This document shows, piece by piece, positions 10,798 through 22,122 of a stretch of DNA of 64,000 nucleotides; positions within the stretch are counted from its first letter, which is position 1, and every line of letters begins with the position of its first letter. Made by a program: the position numbers and the translations under genes. A model generated the notes under the pieces. It worked only from the letters and a program-made list of their open reading frames with translations. It did no database searches and was not told the DNA's origin. The DNA lies in contig JAULSN010000002.1 in the NCBI GenBank assembly GCA_033439765.1, positions 3,224,001 through 3,288,000 of the forward strand, given 5' to 3'. Source of the stretch: Lasiosphaeria ovina (taxonomy: Eukaryota > Ascomycota > Sordariomycetes > Sordariales > Lasiosphaeriaceae).

Positions 10798-13224
10798 TCA
10801 CACCACCGGCGACAGCTTCTTGGCAATCCTCACCAGCAGCACGGCCTCCGTCTCCATACCCTGGGCATCGAGCAGGTGGACGAAGCGGTAGCCGTCGCGC
10901 AGGCGGTCGAGGCGGACGCAGGCCCAGGCGGCGAGGGAGTCGCGGCCGTACTCGTCGTCGCGGACGAGGAAGCGCACGAACGATAGGGCGGGGACGACAC
11001 CGGGCACGTGGTCGAAGCGCAGCGGCGGCTGGCTGGCAAAGTCCGGGTCGACGCCGCGCTGCGGCGCCTTGGTGCGCGCCTTGTACTCGCCCTCCTTCTC
11101 CTTGCCGTCGGCCGGCACCGACGACTTGGTCGGCTGGCCCGCGCGCTCGCCTGGTTCCTCGACGTGCACCTCGACCTTGACGTACGGGTGGAACGAGTGC
11201 GCCTTGCGGTCGCCTGGCGGCAGCGGCAGCGACTGCGCCGCCAGCACCTCCACCGTCAGATCCATCGTGTAGTGCTTCACGGCCGTGGCCTGGGGCGCTG
11301 TCTCGGAAGCTGCTGGGGGCGGCAGGGCAGCGGATTTCTTGTCTGTTCGGTAGCCTATATACAACAGCCGAGTTTAGCGACAGCCTCCCCAAAAGTTGCC
11401 AACAAAAAGAGGGGCAAAGGGGAAAGACATACCTTCAGGTTTCAAAACGTAGCCGCCCGTGCCGGCAAACATGCCCTCGTTGAGCATCATGCCGCCGTCC
11501 CAGTTCTGCCAGTTGAGCGCGACAACCTGGATGCCCTTGCGCCAGAACACGGCCGGGTCCAGGTTGGAGGAGCGAATGCGCAGGCCCGACGGGTATGTGC
11601 GCATCAGGAAGTGGCGGTTGTGATTGAACAGCTCGCGCGGCGTCTTCTCGTGAACCTCCAAGACGCTGTTCTCGGACAGAGAAAATATGTGTGTCGGCAT
11701 GGTCGCCTCGGGCTGCGCCAGGCTCTTGAACGACACGCCGCGCGTATAAATTCCCAGCTTGCTGAGCGCTTGGATGACTTTGGATGCCTTCTTGGCCGGC
11801 TTCTTGGCACTAGAAGCCGCACCGGCGCCGGGGGGGCTGGTCCCAGTCGTTGGAAGAGGCCTGGCCTCGTCTCCGTCGGAAGCTCCGCCGGGTGGCGTCG
11901 GGGTTTCTCGGGAGGCTTTGGCGCCGTCTGGCGGCGTGTACTTGACTTTGACGAGAATCTTACCGCGGAGATCGCCTGGGGCGGGCAGCCTCTGGGCGTC
12001 CTCCTTTGGCTCTGGAAGCAGGTGGCCCACCCACTCCTGCTCCATGATGGCGACCATGGCCTCTTGCTGCTCGGTGCAGCAGTGCACTTCCAGGCTGACG
12101 ATCACGGGCAGGTCCGACGCCACAAAGCCGTATTTCCTGACGGCCACACATACGTCCCGGAATGATACCTCCTTGGTCAGCGTGTGTCCATGGAGGACCC
12201 TTGGCTCCTTGAAACTCAAAGCCCTCCTGGTGGAGGAGTGAGAGGAATGGGATGAGCTGATGCTTGCTTTTTTCCCAGCGTGCGATCTTGGGTCTGCTGC
12301 TGGTGTTGCTGCTACCGGCGCCTCTGCCACCGGTGCCGGTGCCAGTGCCGGTGCCGGTGCCGGTGCCGTTGCTGGGGGGGTTGGCGAGGTTGGCGGCTCG
12401 CTGCCATGAGGCTTCTTCGGCTCCGGCTTCTTCTTCTCAGCATAGTTTTCGAGCTTCTTGACAAGCTTCTGTTCGAGCTTCTCGCCCAGGGCCATCTTGC
12501 CCAAGAGGGCCGTGGGAATCTTTTTCTTGACCTTGGTGACACGCTTCTTCCGCTTGTCGTAGACGTCAGGTTGGTGGGCGGCAGCAGCGGCGGCGGCGGC
12601 CTCCTCGTCGCTGCTGGAGATGGACGTGTCCGACTCGGACTCGTCGCCGTCCCAGACGTCGATCTCGATGCAGCGACCGCCCCTCAGCAGGACGTTCTTG
12701 TAGGCGCTGGCGCTAGAGGAGCTGGAGAGCTGGTTGCCCGTCAGGTAGGTGTTGTGGCTGGAGCTGATGAAGTAGTTGGACAGGGACCACGAGTAGTCTC
12801 GGTCCTGGTCAGGGGGGTGGGCGAGGGCGTTGGTGGTAGGCAGGGTGATGTAGTGCAAGAATGAGTTGAAGTCCCAGTCCTTCTCCTTGCACAATACCAA
12901 CTCGCGGGCCACTTCAATATCACCGTCGTGCTGGATGTCCCTGAGGAAGGTGGCGGTCCCGTCTGCGTGCCATTGGTGCGCCTTGGCATGGGCGTCGTAT
13001 ATCTTGTGCAGATGCGCGAGAATTGCGGCATTCAGCGTCTTGACCCTACGGGCCTCTCCGGACAGGCCACCACCGGCTTGGTGCGCTGCAAGCTGGCTCG
13101 AGGACGTGACCGCCATGACCGCCGTGGTAGCAGCAGCAGTAGTAGGAGTGACAGGAGCAACGGGAGTGACAGGACCAGAAGCAGCAGCGGCCGCGGCCTT
13201 GTCTACCGTCTCATTCTCCGCCAT
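10798..13224 (-). CDS. Phosphoinositide-specific phospholipase C, fungal type
   Basis: Exons 13224-11433 and 11354-10798 (78-nt intron, donor GTATGT, acceptor ATATAG) give 782 residues. The X region starts near residue 143 with YSWSLSNYFISSSHNTYL (catalytic His157) and RCIEIDVWDG (Glu187, Asp189). The second catalytic His follows at VLHGHTLTKEVSF (His346). Between them is an insert of about 150 residues: acidic, then Lys-rich, then Ala-Pro repeats. The Y region runs from LGIYTRGVSF to ALNWQNWDGGMMLNEG and GGYVLKPEGYR. A C2 domain (LTVEVLAAQSLPLPP, FHPYVKVEV) closes the protein. No PH domain or clear EF-hand loop is seen. The family cleaves PI(4,5)P2 to IP3 and diacylglycerol in a Ca2+-dependent way. 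Confidence 0.93.
12327..12370. repeat. GGTGCC hexamer repeat inside the PLC gene
   Basis: Tandem CGGTGC units on the plus strand; read on the minus strand they encode the Ala-Pro part of the X-region insert. Confidence 0.85.
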
Positions 13225-14625
13225 TGTTTCCGAGGTCTAAGTAATGGATGTATGTGTAAGTTGGGCAGCAAGGAGCCCCTGGACAGGTCAAGTTCAAGAC
13301 CCACAGCGGTGTCTTGAGAGCCGGTAACCGCTGAAACGTCCGATAAATAGCTAAGGATCCAAGCAGGAAGACAATGTAAGAGCACGGGCGATTGTTGAAT
13401 CGACGCCTCGGAAAGTTGAACAATTCCGCCGTGCTGCCAAGGTAGGCAAGCCAAGGGAAATAAGACGTTTGTAGGTACCCGAACCCCTCAATAAAGCGGA
13501 CGGCCAGAGCAAGACAGAGGGTGGCTTGAGTGTTCGTTGGCGGGGGAGGATCAACAAACCTCAAACGTCTGAAGCGGCCCGGATGGAAAAGGTAGGTAAA
13601 CGAAAGCGGCGCGGTTCGATTATTGTACGGGCTCAATATTCCCCAAGACAGGTTCCTTGCTCAGTCTCTTTTCCAAGGCTCGGCCTGCAGCAAGTTGGCT
13701 AGAGCTATCGAGTGAAATGTAATGGATGTCAAGTTGTGCCAGTGTCGTCACCCTCTTCAGCAAGGCAAGGTACCTAGGTGCTTGGCAGCTTGGTTACTGG
13801 AGGTGGGATGGCACATCCCAGCGAGTGGGACAGGCAGGGCGGGGCGGTTGTCAGGTTCCAATCCCCAGGTCGTGGCTGCCTCCGGTCCACAGGTTCTGCG
13901 ATGCCGCGCAGATCATTCGCTGGGGCAAGGACCATCCCGCTGAAGAGATGCGCTAGCCCCCGCCCCCCAGTTGGGTCTGGACTCCCGTCTCCAGCTGAGG
14001 TCGGATGGTCCTCCGCATTGAAGCGGGGATGGGGTCCGATAATGCGCCAATTAACATCTCCGTCGGTATTAGGACAGACCTTAGGCAGGAAAGGTAGAAA
14101 AAGACAAACCTCCAGAGCTCGTCGGCGATAGAGAAAGAACACATAGTAGGAAGCTATTTCCGAGGCAGCAAACTGACCGCACTCCAAGTACACAAGCTAT
14201 ACAAAAGACGCCAAACACCTAGATTGCCCTTTTCTGACTTTTGTCTACCCACCTACAAACACATCCCTTCTGCCGAGGACTGAGGTGGCCGCCGTCTGAT
14301 CAGGTATTTCCCCCGCCGTAGAGCGCCGCTAGTAAGCGACGTGGAAGGAATCCCTATCTCGGCGCTCAACCCGTCATGTCGCTCTGTGCTGTTCCATCCA
14401 ATGTGCCGCGATAAAGACCTCGTAGTTCTGCATATCGCAGTCCCTCATACTGCACGCTGCCCGCGCCATCAACACCAAAATCCGCCAAAAGGGGGAGAGG
14501 AAAAAAAATCATAAAGACACCCACACCCGCCAATGCAAGATATAAATACCCCCGCCCTCATCCATAACTAGATAGTTTAAAAAAAAATCCCCTATCGCAA
14601 AAAAAAGAAGAGCCGACTAGACATA
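13225..14625. other. Spacer between PLC and ARP8
   Basis: It should hold the PLC promoter next to 13224 and the ARP8 3' UTR next to 14626. No gene was recognised. Confidence 0.5.
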
Positions 14626-16989
14626 TCAGTACTGCCACAGGGCCTTGTGGTAAATGGCCCTAGAGCCGAGCATCTTGTACTCGTACTTTGTGATCCACGA
14701 GTCGTTAGTCGACAGCTTGGCGAAGACGCTGGCGCCCTTCCAGACAACAACCTGCTCGTCCATCTCTCTTGCGCTTCTGCTGACGAGGATCCGGTCGGCG
14801 AGGTCGGGGCGGCGCGCCTTGAGCTTCTCCTCGAGGAATGGCCCAAACTGCGGGATCTTTGCGCCACCGCCAATCACCATGATGCTGCCCAGCAGCTCGC
14901 GCACCTTCTTCTCGTCGCCCTTGGCCGCGTTCTGGATGCTCGTCATGATGGCAATGTCGAGGGAGGCCACCGGCAGCACAGCGTCGCGCTCCGCCGCCAG
15001 CGCCTTGGGACTGCGCTGAAATCCCTCGACGATGCCCGCCCCCGGCAGCGCGAGGCCGTTCAGCAGCGAGCCGCTGCCGCCCGGGGCCGGTGTCCCGCCG
15101 TTCCGGCCGCTGGGTGCCGGACTCCCGCCATTCAAATTGTCGCGCGAGCCGAAAATATACGGCGCCGGCACCGGAGTGTTGGCACCCTCGGGCGCCGGTG
15201 ACGGCGCGTTGGACGTGCCCGGTGTAGCGACCGTGTCGGCGCGCGAAAGGAAGTTGAAGGGCTGCGTTCGCTCCTTGCTCGGCGTGGCCATGTCTGGTGG
15301 CGCGCCTGTAAAGCTGACTGCCGTCGCCGCCACCGACGGCTGGATGAGCGTCAGCACGGCAAGCTGCGCCGATGAGGTAGGGTCGTCGGGGATCTCGACA
15401 TCGTAGGCATTGTAGGATCGGTCAACCAGCTTCCGCCGCCCGCGCAGCTTGGTGCTGCTGTCGAAGATGCTCGGGTCGTAAAAGCCCATGGGCGCCAAAA
15501 TCACTTCGTCATAGCACTTGAACTGGTATTTGTGGGTCGGCTGGTTGGGTGCACGCAGATGGAAGTCGAAGTTCTGCACCGATATGTTGGCCTGCGACAG
15601 GGTGCAGTACTTGATCTTGAGCTCCTCGGCCAGCAGAAAGTCGTATCTCCGGCGGAGGTTGATCTCCTGGTAGGGGAAATGGTCGTAAAGCATCATCTTA
15701 ATGAACGTCTCGGTGACATCGTAGCCGCCGAATTTAAGGTTGACCCGCGAGTCCTCGAGGCAGAGGCCGTCTTCTACGCACGTAATGGATGTCTTTTGTG
15801 CGCCCACGTCAACAACGCAGGCTTGCGTGTAGCCGGCTCCAAACGTGGCCGCCAAGCTCTCTTGGATAAACGAGATCTTGCCGAACTCGAACCACTCGAC
15901 GCAAAGATGCAAAACCTCCTCGACGTACTTTTTATCGTATAGGTCCGGGATGACGAAGACGCAGCTGTACTGTCTCCATTCGGTGCTCCTCGTCAGGCCC
16001 AGCTCCCACCGGAAGGCCCGGTCGAGGACCGTCTCGAGGTCGTTGAACAGATGCGCCTTGGTCGGGTAGTCATCTTCGTTGAGCCAGCCGTGTTGGAGCG
16101 GCCACCAAAGCTTGAACTTTGGGTTGGAGTCATCGGCAACGCGCAGGGCATTCTGGCCGATGAACACTGACGAGATGGAATCCGCATCCTCGAGCGTCTT
16201 AACGTCGGTCCAGTCAACCTGCAAGGGGTCGTTGTGTTGAGAGATGACCTCGGGCTCGGTTCGACGATTGAAGTTCATGACCAGCTCCTTGGAGTTTGGG
16301 AGAACCTTGCGCTTGTTTGCGCGCATGTCGGTCTTGAGCTCGTTGGCCATTTTTTGGTACTTTTTGGACCACTCCTCGCCGTATTGCTGTTCAGCAGTGC
16401 GCGCCTCGAATTGCCGCCGCGGGAGGGCCTCATACATTTCCGACTCGGTCTGGGGGTACTTGGTGGCCAGCACCATGGGGATTGTTTTGGGAAGCGCATC
16501 GCTGGCGAAGCCAATGCGCAAGTTCTGGCTGCCGGGGTGTATTACGATTATCTTGGAAGGATCGAGGAAGGTAGCGCCGGGCCCGTCGTCACCCTGGAGG
16601 TCGTCGAGGGGGAGGGGTATCTCGCCGTTGGTATTGTTGAGGGCGCGATCACGGTCCTTGGCGCTTTGTACAAGTCTGTCCCTGTTCGCCTCGCCTTGAA
16701 GCCGGAGCGATAGGATCTGGTCATCGCGCTTCATATAATCGCTATCATGGTCAAAGTCAGCAGGGTCCGCGCCTCGCCGCTAACGAGCTAGTTGGGCACT
16801 GCATACGTGTAGTAATTTTTTTGGTTAATAGGGGCCACCTCGGGCCAGCTCGTCAGCTTCATGCCATTGTCGGTGCGCTCCAGTCCTGGCGGTGGGACGA
16901 CGGTCAGTCATTGTCATTCTCAAGAGCCCAGTTCTGGTAGAACACCCACCTTCCCGGAGGAGGACGCGCTCGCTGACTTTCCCCACCAT
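14626..16989 (-). CDS. ARP8: Actin-related protein 8, INO80 complex subunit
   Basis: Exons 16989-16950, 16885-16807 and 16741-14626 give 744 residues. The two short 5' exons supply MVGKVSERVLLREGLERTDN and LTSWPEVAPINQKNYYT, joined to DYMKRDDQILSLRLQGEANR. All junctions keep frame. The actin fold is visible in IIVIHPGSQNLRIGFASDA, SSVFIGQNAL, the long KFKLWWPLQHGWLNEDD block, ACVVDVGAQKTSITCVEDG and the C-terminal IMVIGGGAKIPQFGPFLE. A Pro/Gly/Ser-rich insert lies between the two actin halves (roughly 490-590). Arp8 binds nucleosomes within INO80 together with Arp4 and actin. The gene is divergent from the gene starting at 17881, across about 0.9 kb. Confidence 0.93.
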
Positions 16990-17880
16990 CTCGTCCGAAT
17001 GTCTCGAGGAAGTTCCAGAAAAGTCTTGTTGCCGTCTGATCGGTCTCGCGGGGGGGAACGAAAGGTGATATGGCGGTAGCTATGGGTGCGACAACAACTC
17101 GGAGGCCCTGCAGGGGTCGGATGGCGCCGCGATTTCGGGGTGCGGCCAATTGCCAGCTGCGTTGGGCGAACCGCGAGTTTGTGGATGTCGGATCGCGAAG
17201 ATTGCTATGCTGCGCCTGTTGCCGCCGAGTTGGTTTAGCTTTTGTAAGAAATTTGTGCCTTGTCTTGGGGAAAGATTCGAACTTGCGAGCCGTTAACGCG
17301 GCACCAATGTCTCCCCGCGGCGAGGCTGATGGAAGGAAGGGCCCTGTCGCCTGTCGCCAGAGCTTCGACGCGCTAGAGCCGGTCCCGGCCTATCCTACCT
17401 GGTGAACGCTGACAGCTCCACTCATCACTTCAAATCCGCTGGGCGGTCTAGCGGGCCGCCGCTGCCCTGGCCAGCTGACAGGACGAAACTACAACTGGCG
17501 ATGACGTCGGTACTTAAACGACGCGCAGTCGAGGCCGCGAAGCAAGCAAACATGACACCTAGCTAGATGGGGATTTGAAAATTAAACAAAAAGAGGCGGG
17601 ACACGCTGAAGGGAAAATTGGGCATTCGTTTACTGGACTTTCTTTGTTGCCGGCAAACAACCTGTCATCGTGGAGTGAAACCATCTTCAAACGCACTTTC
17701 CAGTTTCTTAGCTTCGACGGGGGTCTCCAAACTGTCCGGTGTCCAGCGTCCAGTGTTCAGTGCCCAGTGTCCCACGTCGCCCAACTCTAATCCGTCCTGC
17801 TTTGACGCCTCGGCGTGATTGTTGGCGTTCACCTCGAAAAGAGCGCATCTAACTTATATAATTCCACCGAAATTTCCAGA
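16990..17880. other. Divergent intergenic region, ARP8 / Pro-rich protein
   Basis: About 890 bp between two divergent start codons, so it probably holds both promoters. A class II tRNA-Ser-like 3' half occurs near 17268-17330 on the minus strand, but no complete tRNA fold was found. Confidence 0.5.
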
Positions 17881-18669
17881 ATGCCGCCGATCCCAGTTTA
17901 TACGCAGAGCCCAATCAACGCGGCCAAGGCGTCGGGCGTGACACCGCAAACCGCACCTGTTCTCCGCGACGACAGCAACAGCAACAGCAACAGCCCAGCC
18001 CATCTTAACCCCACGCCGACAACGACTACGCCGGCTGCGGGCTTTGTCCCTGGCCAGGCCGGCCAGCGGTACGCCCCAGTCCCACCCACGTCGACACAGA
18101 CGTGGAGCGACTCTCCGCCGCCGCCGCAGCCAGGCGCGGTGCCGCGGCTACCCGCTGCAACGACGACGGCGACGGCGACGGCGACAGCCCTAATTCCCCC
18201 GCCTCCCCGGGCTGGCGAGGCTTTTCCCCAGCCGCCAGAGCCCACGGCAGCTGCCCGGCTGCCCGGGGAGGCGACAACATCATCATCACCCTACCCACCA
18301 TACCCGCCACCCCCGCAAATGGGGATCCCCGCACCGACCGCGCCGTACGCGCAGCGGGGGACGGCCACAGCAACGGGTCCGGTGCGGACAAGCCCCCCCG
18401 CCTACCTGCCTGAGCCTTCAACGATTGGGCCGCGAGAGGTTGGTCGATTCACCCACCCTCCCGGCTACCAGCAAGACGTCAATGCGTCGGAGCTGTCTGG
18501 ATATCAACACCAGCAGCGCACCGCAGGACAGGGCCAGTCTGGTGGCGGTAGCGGTGACGACGACGACAACGCGAGCGTCTGGAGCTCGGCTATGAAGTGG
18601 GCAGGCGCGGCGGGCCAAAAGCTGTCGGCAGTAGAGAGCGAGGTATGGCGGAAGATCAACAAGGAATAA
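17881..18669 (+). CDS. Conserved-looking Pro/Ala-rich fungal protein of unknown function
   Basis: A single exon of 262 residues. The ATG at 17881 was chosen because the open frame extends upstream only through a GTG. The N-terminus is MPPIPVYTQSPINAAKASG. The middle 180 residues are Pro, Ala, Thr and Gln-rich, with no domain visible. The last 30 residues change character: VWSSAMKWAGAAGQKLSAVE followed by SEVWRKINKE, predicted to form an amphipathic helix. The ordered ends around a disordered centre suggest an adaptor-like protein, but I do not recognise a function. There is no signal peptide or membrane segment. Confidence 0.75.
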   Translation: MPPIPVYTQSPINAAKASGVTPQTAPVLRDDSNSNSNSPAHLNPTPTTTTPAAGFVPGQAGQRYAPVPPTSTQTWSDSPPPPQPGAVPRLPAATTTATATATALIPPPPRAGEAFPQPPEPTAAARLPGEATTSSSPYPPYPPPPQMGIPAPTAPYAQRGTATATGPVRTSPPAYLPEPSTIGPREVGRFTHPPGYQQDVNASELSGYQHQQRTAGQGQSGGGSGDDDDNASVWSSAMKWAGAAGQKLSAVESEVWRKINKE

Positions 18670-18853
18670 GTAGTCAATCTGTTAGGTGGAGACTTAGGGA
18701 AGTGAAACTAAATAGAATAGCAAAAACCAGCAAGTGATTCAAATGCAAAACGATCTACCCCATAGCAGAAGATAGTAGAAGCACGCATATCTAAGTGCAG
18801 CCAGTGACACTTCACTTTGCGCGAAGTAAGCCCGTGAAGGAGGGCAAAAGAAG

Positions 18854-18859
18854 AAAAAA
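18854..18859 (-). terminator. Pol III-type T6 terminator
   Basis: Six T on the minus strand, 5 bases past the 3' end of the tRNA-like element. Confidence 0.5.
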
Positions 18860-18864
18860 GGAAG

Positions 18865-18946
18865 GGTCTAACAAGGTTCGAACTTGGGTCTTCTCCTCGG
18901 AGCGAAGGGGGTCTACTAAGTCAGCGCGAGACTAAACCGTTCGACC
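18865..18946 (-). tRNA. tRNA-like element, class II shape, possibly decayed
   Basis: On the minus strand the ends GGTCGAA and TTAGACC pair at 6 of 7 positions. A T-arm AAG-TTCGAAC-CTT with B-box character precedes the 3' end. A long variable-arm hairpin CTTCGCTCCGAGGAGAAG suggests a Ser or Leu class II tRNA. A T6 terminator follows. I could not form a proper anticodon stem around CTTAGTA, and the D-stem is weak. It may be a tRNA pseudogene or an intron-bearing gene I cannot resolve. Confidence 0.35.
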
Positions 18947-19404
18947 GGGGAACCCGGAGTCGTGAGACTCTGCAATTTCTACGGAGCTACTTCGCTGGAA
19001 ACTTGAAGTGATACTGGAGTATATATGTCCGCCTGTAATTTCAAGTCTGTTCCAATACGCTGCGCCGAATCGTGTCAAAACAATACTAGCGTGAAGTACC
19101 TATGCTGCCTCCCGCCTGCGTATCAGCCCCTGCTTTTAAGTATAAATATTACTTTGTAGGCCAAACAAAAGCAGCAATTAGACAACAGCAAAGCCGCGCC
19201 AAGTGGGAAGGCAACCTATACGGGGCCGACATTCTACCTGCGCTGTATGTATCTCTCCCAATCTCGTATCGTATCGGCTCTAGTCTGAGAGTGCAATTCC
19301 AGTTTCGCGCCTAAATAAATAAAAACAGCACTTGGGACAACAACAAAACCCGCGCCAGGCGACAACAAAAGCAGAAGCAAAGAAAAAATAAAGTGAAAGG
19401 ACAC

Positions 19405-19409
19405 AAAAA
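19405..19409 (-). terminator. Pol III T5 terminator of tRNA-Val
   Basis: Five T on the minus strand about 11 bases after the tRNA-Val 3' end. Confidence 0.6.
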
Positions 19410-19420
19410 GAAATCGCCTT

Positions 19421-19493
19421 GATCAGACCCGGGCTTGAACCGGAGACCTTCAGTGTGTTAGACTGACGTGATAACCAACTACACCATCCGACC
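19421..19493 (-). tRNA. tRNA-Val (anticodon AAC)
   Basis: A 73-nt intron-less cloverleaf on the minus strand. Acceptor GGTCGGA pairs with TCTGATC using G-T wobbles. The D-arm region GGTGTAGTTGGTTATCAC has a good A box. The anticodon arm is TCAGT-CTAACAC-ACTGA, giving AAC. The T-arm is TCCGG-TTCAAGC-CCGGG. A short T-run terminator follows. It reads GUU and, through inosine, GUC/GUA valine codons. Confidence 0.92.
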
Positions 19494-21923
19494 TGTGGAT
19501 TCCTGTTGTGGATATCATCACGCTTTCGTATCTCCTCTCTCGAACTCGGCCCCTGCGTGTTGCCATTATTCTGATTTCACAATTTGAGACTACAGGGAAT
19601 GCGAACTTGTTTTACTCTTCGACATTTTTGCTATTATTATGTGTGCATATATTCATATTAAGTGCTGGTGATGGATATACGCGATTTCACTTTGATGATG
19701 GATCTAACGGTAGAAGCCGCTCCTAGAGTAGACGGAAGAAAACAAACGAAACACTCATACCAATGTACTCCATCTGCGCTGCTGCCGACAAGAGACGAGA
19801 GCGATCTCCCTGGGCGTTGCTCTGCGTTCTAAAGCTCACTTTTCGGTTTCTGCTCTTACCTCGCCTCTGGGCGTGAACAAGCTTCATGCCACGGAAGAAA
19901 AAAAGAAAAAAAGAAAAGAAGGCATCCATCAGCCGACATGCTGCTGCTACTGACCAAACCAAACCACTCGGGCCCGGAAATGTAGATGCAGACAAAACGG
20001 TGGTTGATTATGGCGGTGTGCATGAACATGGCATGACATAGTAAACCAAATGGATAGAACAGTTGTCTACATGGGGTTTTCTCTCCTTCCTGTCAATCCC
20101 ATTGCTCGCAGTCATCCACGGTTGCTGCGAGTTTGGGTAAGATACGCGGATAGATAGATGGATACCTTGGTGAATAGGGGGTGGCTGGATCTTGGGTGAC
20201 GAAGTGAAAGCAGTGCAGAGACCAGAGACCTCAGCATTAGGTGATTACAAGGGGGCAACGACGTGAAAGTCCCGCAAAGGTACTTCCTCCCCATGTTCTA
20301 TATCGCAGCCAAGTTCGGGGGTAGCTAGGATATCCGATCCTCCTTCCCCGGACTTTGGGTCCGAGAGGAGAGACAAAAGAACTTGGAGAGGAATAGGAGA
20401 AGCCAGATCGAGAGCCTCCAAAGCTGGTATGGTCAGTCAACCTTGCTCGGGGCTGACAGTCAAGCCATCCGTCTGGACAAATCTCGATCAGATCTCTCTA
20501 CCACCCCGCTCTTATGATACGCTGCTAGGGTTTGGGTCTGGTTCCTTGCTGTACGTCTCTCTTTTTCTCTTCTCCTCTTTTTCAGGGCAGGGTGTCTCTT
20601 TGTTCATGCCTTCAAGCTCGGTAATGTGCGAAAACCAAGTGGCTAGGTAACTACAAGAATTCCCCGGTCCACGTCTGTGTTTTTTTTTCCCCGAACCATT
20701 TTTATGCATCGGGAACAATAGGAGATTTTTTTCCTTTTACAAACAGAAACAACAAGGAACAGGGGGGATGGATGATGGGCAAGGGGTTCGTGGTTACACG
20801 TAGTGAAGCGAAAACACAAAAAGAAAAAACACACCCGAAGACGTTTTGAAGCTTTAACAACCTCATCATGTCGTTGTGCCAAGGTGACAAGGGAATTGCG
20901 TGGGACGGGGACGGGGGGGGGGCGGGGGCTTAGCAAGTGGCGCCCCCCCCCCAGCAAAACAAGGGAGGATTAAGCTTCTGGGGGTAATAACCCGTGTAGG
21001 AATCGGGTAGTGTAGCCTGTACATACAGATTGACGGAGGTAGTACGTAGGTAGCAAACCCGATACGCGAGGAGGTGGGAAAAAAAGGAATGAGGGTAGGG
21101 TAGGGGAGGGGGGGCGCGGTGGTGATCTCTCAAATTAGAGATTGTGGTGATCATTTGTTTGGCGGCGTCACCGTGAAACCATGATTACACGAGCGAGAGC
21201 GAGAGAAATCTACCCGCCTTACTGTGTATGTAAACTCTTCTTTTGTTAGTAGGGAGTTGTTGCTGCTTCGCCGCTCGCTTTTGCATACATACACGCCCCC
21301 TCTATTCATCGAGTCAAGGGCCCCGGCCTGCAAACCCAGCTGTCAATCATTCACTCCTCTACGAATCCTTCAGCCCCGTCGTTCGTCGGACAGGTCGGGG
21401 GGACGGGATTAGGGTATCGACAAGTTACCCGAACTCTCTCTCTCTCGTCCACCGGAGGGGAGGCAGGGACTGTGGGAATTGTCAAAGCAGTTCCGAATAG
21501 ATGGCAAAAAAAGAAGGCATGTCAACTTCGCCCTCGCCGAAACCGTACTTTCAAAGTCCCCGGAACCGGCTCCGAGGCGATTTAAAATAACTAGGTACGA
21601 ACGTTATGGGGAGTGGCGCAATGCGCACAGTCTCTGCTGGAGAGCGGCGCTGCGCGGGGTGCAAGCTAGCAACAGCAACCAGTGTGTGTGGTGCAGAATA
21701 ATTCCAATACCTACCTTATCTGGGTTGTCACCATGTCTAGGTATGTGTATAGCAAACTATTGTGAGCCAGTAGCGCGCGCGCGTGGGCTGATCGCCAGAG
21801 ACTCACGGCAAGCGGTGTTTGGTAGGAGACCCATCCCGGAGCATGGGGTATTTTACGGAAGTCCGATCGTTTCGCTGTTAGGGGGTTAGAGATGGGGCTA
21901 GGTAGGTTCGGGCAACCATCAAC

Positions 21924-21985
21924 TCCGCCGCTGCCGCTGCCGCCGCCGCTGCCGCTGCCGCTACCGTCGCCCGCCGCCGCCGCCG
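21924..21985. repeat. GCC/GCT trinucleotide tract
   Basis: An imperfect run of GCC and GCT triplets, with no gene recognised around it. Confidence 0.8.
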
Positions 21986-22122
21986 TACCATCAGCCGCTG
22001 GATAAATGCTGTAAGAACTTTGAAAAAAAAGGGAGACGACGTAGTATTCCGAAGGGCACGAAAGCAGCGGCCAAGTAGCAACGCCGACGGAAACATCCGC
22101 ATGCGACCTTCCTCTCTGCCTG

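Noticed and set aside
17268..17330. tRNA-Ser-like 3' half (variable hairpin plus GTTCGAATC box) on the minus strand
   Set aside because: No matching 5' acceptor or anticodon arm was found, and the T-stem has a mismatch.
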